Shown here: in pieces, positions 25,097 to 31,444 of the stretch
How the letters are laid out: each line of letters starts with the position of its first letter
Position numbering within the stretch: position 1 is the stretch's first letter
DNA from: a virus
Virus record (IMG/VR): IMGVR_UViG_3300009527_000009
Span: 1 to 40,754 of that record
DNA length: 40,754 nucleotides
Strand: one strand, 5' to 3'
The notes under the pieces: model-generated
The model's database searches: none
The model's input: the letters and a program-made list of their open reading frames with translations, nothing else
Told to the model about the DNA's origin: nothing
Made by a program: the position numbers and the translations under genes

Positions 25097-25927
25097 CTAT
25101 TTCTTGTCTCCCGCCCGCCCCGGATAGCTCGACCGGGGCTTACCCTGACCGAGCTTGACTCGCATGTACTTATCAAGCTCGCAGAGGCAATTCTGAACGT
25201 CCTGGAGGCAGAGCTCCAGGTCCAACTCCTTCTTGATTACCCGCATCTCCCTTAGCCCCTGAGCCTGACTTATAGGTGTGCCGATCTTTCTCCCATAGAC
25301 GCGATTGATACCCCGCATAGAGCCTGGGCCTACCGGGGCCCAATCCCACCAGTCGTCGGCGCTCGACAGGTGACGGGTCTGCTTGAGGTCGGCTATGACC
25401 TGACCGGCGATGAATGGTCCCACGCAGGGGTACTTCGCCTCCATGATCGTCTCCCAGCTCTTCTGAAGGCTGGTCGGGTCGAGGATGGGGGGACAAGAGA
25501 AGTAACTGGCTGAGTTACCGATCACCCAACGACTCTTGGGCACGCCGGTCGGTCCTGCGGTGATCATGTACGCCCCCGTCCAGGCCTTCTCCCCACGGTC
25601 TACGATCTGCTGTAGAATCTGCTCCGCATAAGGGGCGTCCCAAGGATCGGGGAAGCCAATAGCCTCCAGGGTCATGGGCCAGTTGATCGTACGCCCGAGT
25701 ATTATGGCAGCGACGAAATTGGGGCTATCCCAATGCTTCTCGTTACGCCAGTTCTCAGCGAACCAGCGGGTGACGAAGTCATCCTCCCGCCTCACGTTAC
25801 AGAACTTGTACTGTTGGAAGATGATATCGTCGGTCCAGGGCTTCTTCCATCCAGACTCCTTCTTGACCCGAATCAAGTCCCGTTCCTTGATCCAGTAGTC
25901 CATAGTGCGGAGAACGTTATCGTCCAT
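25097..25927 (-). CDS. HMUDK_hel / aGPT-pyrophosphorylase-like helical protein (DNA base hypermodification)
   Basis: The 276-residue product matches a family described in phages with hypermodified thymine and named in domain databases as the helical domain of 5-hmdU DNA kinase (formerly alpha-glutamyl/putrescinyl-thymine pyrophosphorylase-like). Diagnostic features are YWIKERDLIRVKKESG, P30-W31-T32-D33, and YKFCNVRRED (40-49), then a VGPFIAGQVIADL helix-hairpin-helix-like element near residue 175, as in DNA-glycosylase folds. It likely acts on 5-phosphomethyl-uracil in DNA or cooperates with the kinase. The start overlaps the Cys-rich gene by 11 bases. Confidence 0.8.
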   Translation of the reverse strand: MDDNVLRTMDYWIKERDLIRVKKESGWKKPWTDDIIFQQYKFCNVRREDDFVTRWFAENWRNEKHWDSPNFVAAIILGRTINWPMTLEAIGFPDPWDAPYAEQILQQIVDRGEKAWTGAYMITAGPTGVPKSRWVIGNSASYFSCPPILDPTSLQKSWETIMEAKYPCVGPFIAGQVIADLKQTRHLSSADDWWDWAPVGPGSMRGINRVYGRKIGTPISQAQGLREMRVIKKELDLELCLQDVQNCLCELDKYMRVKLGQGKPRSSYPGRAGDKK

Positions 25928-26105
25928 CTTTCTTCTCCCACTTGAGTCCTTCGGGGCCGCAGAGGTTCCCAGCTTCTCGAAGCATATAGGCCTGACGTTC
26001 TGGTTGGTCGTCCACCAGACTACGATTTAGCACGTGGTAGCACTGTACCCTACCAGCCCAGTTACGGGCGCTATGCTTGCATTCGGAACAGAGTTTACGG
26101 TCCAT
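25917..26105 (-). CDS. Cys-rich mini-protein (putative zinc-binding) inside the modification block
   Basis: A 62-residue protein with C6-x2-C9, C22 and C49, plus H11 and H24, resembling a minimal zinc-binding fold. It overlaps the kinase stop upstream and the HMUDK_hel-like start downstream by 11 bases each, so it is co-translated with both. A DNA-binding or adaptor role for the modification enzymes is plausible but inferred only from context. Confidence 0.65.
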   Translation of the reverse strand: MDRKLCSECKHSARNWAGRVQCYHVLNRSLVDDQPERQAYMLREAGNLCGPEGLKWEKKDGR

Positions 26106-26649
26106 ATAGCCCCACTACGAAGTTGGTTGCGTTGAGGTGGGGAACCGTCACCGTCTTGCGCTTGAACTCAAAGTCGAGTCGGTGGCGCAGGCGTTCGATC
26201 TTCTTGACGCGATTACGGGTATTGGTCTCATCGAATACCTTGACGTTCCCCGCGTCCAGTCGGCGTTGCTTGATCCGGTCGATACAGATGGATATGGGGG
26301 TATCAAGGAAGGCGAACAGGTGATCGTCGCCATACTTCTCCGATGCCTTACCGAGCCTGCCGTAATACTCTGAGCAAAGCAGCCCTTCGTAGAACACGTG
26401 ACCCGCTCTGGCGTACTCCTCAATCAACCAGATCTGGTCGTCTACGCTGCTGATCGCATCCATGCCCCCACATTGAGTCTTGTAGGGACCGATGATGAAT
26501 AGTGGCTCCATCACGTTGGGGAGATGCGTCTCGTAGGCGACAATCTTCCCCCGTATGCTGCAGGTCGTTACGGGGAGAGCTGTCTTGATGATATCGTGGG
26601 CAACCGTAGATTTGCCCGAACCGCTAGTACCGTGTAGCTTGACGATCAT
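26095..26649 (-). CDS. P-loop kinase, probable 5-hydroxymethyluridine DNA kinase
   Basis: The 184-residue product begins with Walker A GTSGSGKST (residues 7-15). A central stretch (KTQCGGMDAISSVDD, then HVFYEGLLCSEYYGR) is the signature I associate with the 5-hmdU DNA kinases of thymidine-hypermodifying phages such as ViI- and M6-type viruses. A C-terminal Arg-rich LID-like segment (RIKQRRLDAG) follows. These enzymes phosphorylate the hydroxymethyl group of 5-hmU in DNA, making it a leaving group for amination. It overlaps the SNF2 helicase stop as ATGA. Confidence 0.85.
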   Translation of the reverse strand: MIVKLHGTSGSGKSTVAHDIIKTALPVTTCSIRGKIVAYETHLPNVMEPLFIIGPYKTQCGGMDAISSVDDQIWLIEEYARAGHVFYEGLLCSEYYGRLGKASEKYGDDHLFAFLDTPISICIDRIKQRRLDAGNVKVFDETNTRNRVKKIERLRHRLDFEFKRKTVTVPHLNATNFVVGLYGP

Positions 26650-28001
26650 GCTGCCCTCCTAAGTGCGGTGAATAGTCTTTCTTGAGTAGCGTCCTTCTCC
26701 AGTAGTATCTGCGCCACGTCGATGTCTCTGGTCTTAGTGGCGAGGATACGATGGAGAAAGACCCGATTGCTAGGCTGACCCTGTCTCCAAATACGCTTAA
26801 TCAGCTGTTGGTACAACTCTAGGTCCCAGGTGAGCCCGTAGAAGCAGATGTGGTAGCAGGACTCTTGCAGATTGAGCCCGTGTCCGGCTGAGGCGGGGTG
26901 GGCGAGGGCGACGGGGATGATACCCGCGTTGAAGTCGTCCACCAGCTTGTCGAGCTTGGCTCCGGTGACCCCTGTAAAGCTAGGTGCATTCGGGAATACG
27001 CGCCTGATTCGATCCAGGTCATGTTGAAACTCGTAGCCGACAAGTAGGGGTGTTCCTTGAAGTTGATCAACCAGATCGACCAGCGCCTGCGTTTTGATAT
27101 CGTGAATGTGATGCCCGAAATGCTCGGAATCATACAGCCCTCCGTTGGCGATCTGTCTGAGCTTGCCCCCGACTACGGCTGCGTTGGGGGCCATAACTAC
27201 CGCGTCCCCAAGGATAGCGATGAACTCGTCGTCAAGTTGCTTGTACAGAGCCATCGTCTTAGCGTCCAGATCGACGAAGATGTCGTCGGGGATCAGCTCC
27301 GGCATGTCGAGGTGGTCCTCGGCAGACATACGCATCACGGACGGCTTGATCCGCTCGTAGATGCGCTCATCCGCCCCCAGCTGGAGATAGTACCCGTAAT
27401 CATCATACGGCTTCTGGTAGAAGTACATCGCCCGGTAGTGAGTGATATACTTCCCCAAGGATGCGCCGCGGTCCATGACGAAGCACTGACCGAATAGGTC
27501 CATGAGCCCGTTAGGGGCAGGAGAGCCGGTCAGTATGACCCGTCTCTTGAACGCCCCTAAATGCGGCTTGATCAATTTGAACCGGGCTGTTGACGGGTCC
27601 TTGAACTTGGTGGACTCGTCAACGACCAGCATATCCACGCCGGTCTTGCGGATACCGTCGTTCTCCAGGAACCACTTGACCGCTTCCGGGTTCAGGAGAT
27701 AGATGTCGGACGGCTTCTTCATACGATCCAGCTTCTCGTCGCCGTGGAGGATCGTATAAGTCAGGTCCGACGTATGGGTCCACTTCCTGATCTCGTCCGG
27801 CCAGACCTTATACATCGGTCGGATGGGGGCGATAACGAGCACGCGACTCACGGCCTGGCGCTTAATCAGCACTTTGATAGCCGTCAGTGAGACCGATGTC
27901 TTCCCCATCCCTGGGTCGAGGAAGATACCGCAGTTAGCGTGCTCCATTACGAACTTGACGCCCTCCACTTGGTAGGGGTGCGGCTCCCAGACCTTGCTCA
28001 T
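26646..28001 (-). CDS. SNF2-type superfamily 2 helicase/translocase
   Basis: A 451-residue SF2 ATPase. Motif I is DPGMGKT (29-35), motif II is DEST (128-131), motif III is LTGSPAPN, and the second RecA domain carries SAGHGLNLQ and the motif VI region QLIKRIWRQGQ. The length is short for SNF2, without accessory domains. Phage SNF2-like proteins work in replication or recombination. Here it is locked by ATGA overlaps between a transferase-like gene and the DNA kinase, so it may expose or scan DNA for base modification; that link is inference. Confidence 0.9.
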   Translation of the reverse strand: MSKVWEPHPYQVEGVKFVMEHANCGIFLDPGMGKTSVSLTAIKVLIKRQAVSRVLVIAPIRPMYKVWPDEIRKWTHTSDLTYTILHGDEKLDRMKKPSDIYLLNPEAVKWFLENDGIRKTGVDMLVVDESTKFKDPSTARFKLIKPHLGAFKRRVILTGSPAPNGLMDLFGQCFVMDRGASLGKYITHYRAMYFYQKPYDDYGYYLQLGADERIYERIKPSVMRMSAEDHLDMPELIPDDIFVDLDAKTMALYKQLDDEFIAILGDAVVMAPNAAVVGGKLRQIANGGLYDSEHFGHHIHDIKTQALVDLVDQLQGTPLLVGYEFQHDLDRIRRVFPNAPSFTGVTGAKLDKLVDDFNAGIIPVALAHPASAGHGLNLQESCYHICFYGLTWDLELYQQLIKRIWRQGQPSNRVFLHRILATKTRDIDVAQILLEKDATQERLFTALRRAA

Positions 28002-28795
28002 TCCAGCTCCAGGATGAAGAGGTCTTGCGGTACGTTAGGCGGCAACCACTCAGACATAGCCGCTGCCTTGTCCCCGTAGCCCTTCAACGTGTACCTCTTG
28101 GCGATGATGTCGGAACCTAGCCAGTTGGTACCGTACTTGGCCGTCTTCCAATCGCACAAGGCCGTCTCGACCTCAGCGGGGCCAACGGGGCGATCATAAT
28201 ACGGAGGTGCTAGTAGCCCTAGCTGATTGATACGGAAGCACAACGCCTTGAATCCGTAGTCAACGGTATCGGTGGGGTACAGTAGCTTGACCGCCTTAGC
28301 CGGCTGAGTGGGGAGAAACTTGTGTAAATGATGCATACCGACTACAGTATGCCCTAGGCAACGGTCCATGTAGTCGGCTATCTTCAGGACGAACATGTTA
28401 CCGAACCCGTACAAGTCCCGGTTCGCCAGTTTGATCAGATCGGTATACACCGACGGTAGACGCTTGAAGAAGTCCTCAGGACGGGGAGAGAAGTCAATCA
28501 TGGATTGAAGGGTCAGGACGCCGCCGTTGCCTCGGAAGTGACGACGCATGTTCCCGCGAGAGGCCGTGGGGTAGATATGCTTCAAGTGACCCCAGAAGGC
28601 TGAGCCCTCTATGTCCGCAGCTCTAGCTGCTACGCCCATGTCGTAGTAGGCAAGCATACCTACGCAGAACCGAGCGGCCCAGTCGTACCCCCACTCCTTA
28701 CGGGCGCGGGCTACTGCGAAGTAGACGGGGTCATTGTCGCCAATGGCGAAGTCAACGCGGGCGTAGTCCTCAAATGTCCGGACATATCTTGACAA
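27998..28795 (-). CDS. Helical protein resembling aGPT-pyrophosphorylase clade 3, candidate amino acid:DNA transferase
   Basis: From the TTG at 28795 the product is 265 residues. The pattern GDNDPVYFAVARARKEWG, then CVGMLAYYDMGVAARAAD and a Trp-containing FWGHL element resembles the all-helical, glycosylase-like family proposed to install amines or amino acids at phosphorylated 5-hmU. The frame stays open to 28906, and an ATG inside it (28873) has AGGAG upstream, but those starts overlap the nuclease gene by over 100 bases. Start choice and function are both uncertain. It overlaps the helicase start by ATGA. Confidence 0.6.
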   Translation of the reverse strand: MSRYVRTFEDYARVDFAIGDNDPVYFAVARARKEWGYDWAARFCVGMLAYYDMGVAARAADIEGSAFWGHLKHIYPTASRGNMRRHFRGNGGVLTLQSMIDFSPRPEDFFKRLPSVYTDLIKLANRDLYGFGNMFVLKIADYMDRCLGHTVVGMHHLHKFLPTQPAKAVKLLYPTDTVDYGFKALCFRINQLGLLAPPYYDRPVGPAEVETALCDWKTAKYGTNWLGSDIIAKRYTLKGYGDKAAAMSEWLPPNVPQDLFILELE

Positions 28796-29063
28796 GCTCG
28801 TCGATTGCGGCTCGCCCGTCGCGGAAGTTATCAACCACGACAACGGCAAATCCTTGTGATCTGATGAGACCATGTACATGCTCCTGTATAAGTGTGGGCT
28901 CTTCACCCGGTCGTTTTACTTCAATGAATAGAATGCCCCCGTTCTTCAGGAACAGTCTATCCGGCCAACCGCGCCGGTACTTCACGTTCAACTTCAGTAC
29001 GAGCACGCCCTGATCCTTGGCGTACTCCGTGAGATTCTCCTCTATGCTACGTTCTAGTATCAT
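28770..29063 (-). CDS. VRR-NUC domain nuclease
   Basis: A 97-residue stand-alone VRR-NUC domain: N-terminal helix, then R31-G-W-P-D35 and E48-V-K50 forming the PD-(D/E)xK-type active site, and Q60. Phage enzymes of this type cleave branched DNA and are thought to resolve recombination or packaging intermediates. The start overlaps the PD-(D/E)xK exonuclease gene upstream. The stop region overlaps the start of the next gene by up to 26 bases. Confidence 0.88.
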   Translation of the reverse strand: MILERSIEENLTEYAKDQGVLVLKLNVKYRRGWPDRLFLKNGGILFIEVKRPGEEPTLIQEHVHGLIRSQGFAVVVVDNFRDGRAAIDELVKICPDI

Positions 29064-29719
29064 CGTCCTACCTTACACGGTCCACCGTACTTACCGTGGT
29101 AACCGCAGAAGCGACAGGCGTTGGTACTCGGCGTGGCGGGGAATATGGTCTCCTCCTCAGCGTTACCGATACGCCCATCCATCAGCATACGAATAGGCTT
29201 CAGCCGCTCGACGGGGACAGTCTTAGGTGGCGTCACGATACCCTGATCGACGTAGATCAGTCTGGTCGTAATCTCTTTGACCTCGGGGTACTCCGCAGCA
29301 GCGAGGGCCGTGTAGACCTCCATCTGCTTCGGGTGGCTGTCGTAAATCTGCCCCGTCTTGAAGTCCTCGATGTACAGCGTATCCTCGTGGACGTAGTGTA
29401 CGTCTATGATCCCACGGAAGTAGGCGTCAGGAGCCTTGTAGTCGACCGGCTCCCACTTATCGTTGACGGCCATCTTCATTTCCGGGATGGCGCGTCGAGC
29501 CTTCAGACCCATCACGTGGGCCGATACCTTCTGGTAAGACGGAGGGCAGAGGAACGTCTTGTTCAGAAGGTAGTTCTCACCTTCCAGGTGAATCTTTGTC
29601 CCCCGTTCAGCAGCCGGCGACTGCGGCTTGGACTCGGGTAGGTTCTCCACGTACGAGTACCAGTACGACTTGGGACAGTCCTCGTAGCAATTTAATCTTG
29701 AGTACGACCAAGGTCTCAT
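29060..29719 (-). CDS. PD-(D/E)xK exonuclease, RecB/Cas4-like with Cys cluster
   Basis: The 219-residue protein carries a RecB-family nuclease core: H44 (RGTKIH), D106, E118-D119 and K121 in IEDFKTGQ, then Q132-x3-Y136 (QMEVY). Cys11 or Cys15 plus C202, C205 and C215 match the four-cysteine iron-sulphur arrangement of Cas4/AddB-type enzymes. It probably resects DNA ends in phage recombination-replication. There is no CRISPR context. ATGA-type overlaps on both sides. Confidence 0.88.
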   Translation of the reverse strand: MRPWSYSRLNCYEDCPKSYWYSYVENLPESKPQSPAAERGTKIHLEGENYLLNKTFLCPPSYQKVSAHVMGLKARRAIPEMKMAVNDKWEPVDYKAPDAYFRGIIDVHYVHEDTLYIEDFKTGQIYDSHPKQMEVYTALAAAEYPEVKEITTRLIYVDQGIVTPPKTVPVERLKPIRMLMDGRIGNAEEETIFPATPSTNACRFCGYHGKYGGPCKVGR

Positions 29720-29865
29720 GACTTACCCTTCAGGCGTAGCATCAGATTGCGGTAAACAACTGGAGCACTTGCGTAGCAGATCGACGCGATCAAACAAGGT
29801 CGGCAAGTGAAGCGGGTAGTGCACTCGCATTCTGGTACTCGTTTCTTGCCGAATCGTTTACTCAC
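29716..29865 (-). CDS. 49-residue Cys-rich basic protein
   Basis: A GTG start (29865) in a GTGA overlap with the ligase stop, preceded by GGAGG, opens a 49-codon ORF that ends in an overlap with the nuclease start. The N-terminus is basic (SKRFGKKR). C13-x-C15, C21-x2-C24 and C30 could bind a metal ion. It fills exactly the gap between ligase and nuclease genes, which supports it as coding. Function unknown, possibly a small nucleic-acid-binding factor. Confidence 0.6.
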   Translation of the reverse strand: MSKRFGKKRVPECECTTRFTCRPCLIASICYASAPVVYRNLMLRLKGKS

Positions 29866-30728
29866 ATATCCTCCGCTGCTCGCCAGCCTTTGAAGACAGG
29901 ATGGCGTGGTTTCTCCTTGACTCCGATGAGCAAGGATTCGTACGTCAGTACCTTACCTTCATACGCGGGTCGGTTGTCCCAGATCGTCTGGCGTTCTTCC
30001 GCAGTGAAGCCCGTACCCACGTTGAACTGGATCAAGGTATTGACGTCCTTGACGATCAGCGCCCCCAAGGTGCCTAGGGGTACCATGTTCGCCTTATGCG
30101 AGGACCGCTCAGCATAACCGAGGGCGTCAGTCTTGAGCTCGTTGGCGTTGTGGAGCTGCTCCTCAAAGCCGATCACGATGGCCTCGGCGGTATTGTGACG
30201 CTTCAGCTTCAGCAGGGTTCCCTCCCGCGTTGTCGCTCTTCCATGCTTGTAGGGGCCATGAATGTCGCGTAGCATCAGCCCCTCGTAGCCGACTGCGAGA
30301 TAGTCCCTTTCCATCTTCATCAGCTCCTCCATACAGTCGACGGTCGTATGGGGGACAGGAGTGATCCGCTCGTAGTCGCAGAGATCGCAGGCTCTGGTAA
30401 ATCGCTCCTTGAAGGGGCCGATAGTGACCAGATCGAACACCCGGAACGTCAGTCCGTCGATGGGGGCGTCGTGAGACATAACGACCTTCATCGTATCGCG
30501 GAATACCGTGGGGGAGTAGGCGTGACCTACGATCAGCTCCCCGTCCAGAGCGTGCTCCGACCGGAACAGTTCGTTCACTGCTCGGTTCGGGATCGGCTTG
30601 AGGCTACGCGTCAGCAGCGTCCCGTTCTGGAACGTGGCGCGTACGCCGTCCAGCTTAGGGGATGCTATGAGGGGGAATTTCAACGAGTCCAAGTCTGCGT
30701 CGCTCGCCAGCATAGGCTTGAACTTCAT
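29862..30728 (-). CDS. ATP-dependent DNA ligase (adenylation domain)
   Basis: From ATG 30728 (AGGGAGCGGGA upstream) the product is 288 residues; a longer in-frame reading to 30950 runs through the neighbouring gene. The nucleotidyltransferase motif is K25-L-D-G28 (ASPKLDGVR), followed by LDGELIVG, VFDLV, VGYEGLMLRD and LLKLKR, the standard motifs III to V. An OB-like C-terminal region follows. It seals nicks in phage replication. The size fits minimal phage ligases. Confidence 0.92.
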   Translation of the reverse strand: MKFKPMLASDADLDSLKFPLIASPKLDGVRATFQNGTLLTRSLKPIPNRAVNELFRSEHALDGELIVGHAYSPTVFRDTMKVVMSHDAPIDGLTFRVFDLVTIGPFKERFTRACDLCDYERITPVPHTTVDCMEELMKMERDYLAVGYEGLMLRDIHGPYKHGRATTREGTLLKLKRHNTAEAIVIGFEEQLHNANELKTDALGYAERSSHKANMVPLGTLGALIVKDVNTLIQFNVGTGFTAEERQTIWDNRPAYEGKVLTYESLLIGVKEKPRHPVFKGWRAAEDM

Positions 30729-30925
30729 TTCCCGCTCCCTTCTGGCGCTGGCTTGGCATTCGCGCTGCACCACGCTATCCATACGTCGAACGGATCGCGT
30801 CTCTTGAAGCGCGGGTCGTTGGCAATCATGTCCTGGCAAACTTGCCCCCATGCGCCATCGGATAGATCGTCCAGCCCGGACAACAGGCCGTTGAGATATT
30901 GCTTGTCGGCATCGTTGAACTTCAT
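30725..30925 (-). CDS. Hypothetical 66-residue protein
   Basis: A small acidic-start, basic-centre protein (MKFNDADKQYLNGLLSGL, later DPRFKRRDPFDVWIAW) overlapping both neighbours by four bases. It is predicted helical and soluble, with no family recognised. The unbroken ATGA coupling between the 92-residue gene and the ligase supports expression. Confidence 0.65.
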   Translation of the reverse strand: MKFNDADKQYLNGLLSGLDDLSDGAWGQVCQDMIANDPRFKRRDPFDVWIAWCSANAKPAPEGSGK

Positions 30926-31200
30926 TCTTCACCCTTGTCGAAGAGGTCATGGAGAAGCTCCTCCAGCGGTACGCCTGTCTTCTTGGCCGAGTCCGCTGTA
31001 TCCCATATGGAGGGCATGAGAATGGGTAGACGGGCCGTCAACGCGCAAATCTGCCCCCGCTCCTCATCGGTCGCGTCCATACCTGCGTCCAGTATGAGCG
31101 TATGGGCCAAGGAGAGCTTGATGATAGGGGGCATACCCTCCGTCAAGTCCTTCATGACGACCGCGAAGGGCTTGAGTAGGTGCATGGGATTATCCTTCAT
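30922..31200 (-). CDS. Hypothetical 92-residue protein
   Basis: ATG 31200 overlaps the stop of the upstream mini-ORF, so this start is preferred over an in-frame upstream codon at 31260 that would run through that gene. The product is helical (MPPIIKLSLAHTLILDAGMD, then ARLPILMPSIWDTADSAKK) with an acidic C-terminus. No family recognised. Confidence 0.65.
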   Translation of the reverse strand: MKDNPMHLLKPFAVVMKDLTEGMPPIIKLSLAHTLILDAGMDATDEERGQICALTARLPILMPSIWDTADSAKKTGVPLEELLHDLFDKGEE

Positions 31201-31331
31201 ACGACCGCCATGGCGAGTAGCATGACGAAGATCAAGCCGACGAGAATGAATACGACGCACTCTGCGGGGTCGATTCGGTTCATCGGCGGCCCTTGCCGCT
31301 CGTTGGAGAGTCTGGTGGTATCGCTTCTCAT
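31197..31331 (-). CDS. 44-residue single-span membrane protein
   Basis: ATG 31331 overlaps the stop of the 38-residue gene (ATGA), and the TGA overlaps the next start the same way. After a charged head (MRSDTTRLSNERQ) the product has one strong membrane span (about residues 25-44, VVFILVGLIFVMLLAMAVV). An internal ATG (31283) would give a 28-residue form. Position behind the polymerase gene does not reveal a role. Candidate functions include membrane anchoring of replication or inhibition of host envelope processes. Confidence 0.55.
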   Translation of the reverse strand: MRSDTTRLSNERQGPPMNRIDPAECVVFILVGLIFVMLLAMAVV

Positions 31332-31444
31332 GAGAGCCACCTCACAACGTAGCCTACCACGAAGCCAAGGGCGAAGGCGAAAGTGGCCAAACCGACGCCG
31401 ATCTTGGCGAGGTCGTCAGCAAGTGCTTTAGTTGGATCAATCAT
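31328..31444 (-). CDS. 38-residue single-span membrane protein
   Basis: The ATG overlaps the DNA polymerase stop (ATGA). The product has a short polar head (MIDPTKALADDLAKIG) and then a hydrophobic span (about residues 17-34, GLATFAFALGFVVGYVV) before RWLS. It is immediately followed by a second membrane mini-protein, also coupled by ATGA. The pair looks like a two-component membrane unit; function unknown. Confidence 0.55.
   Translation of the reverse strand: MIDPTKALADDLAKIGVGLATFAFALGFVVGYVVRWLS

Noticed and set aside
29060-29719. Cas4-like protein as a hint of a CRISPR-Cas locus
   Set aside because: There is no repeat-spacer array and no other cas gene; stand-alone RecB/Cas4-type nucleases are common in phage replication modules.
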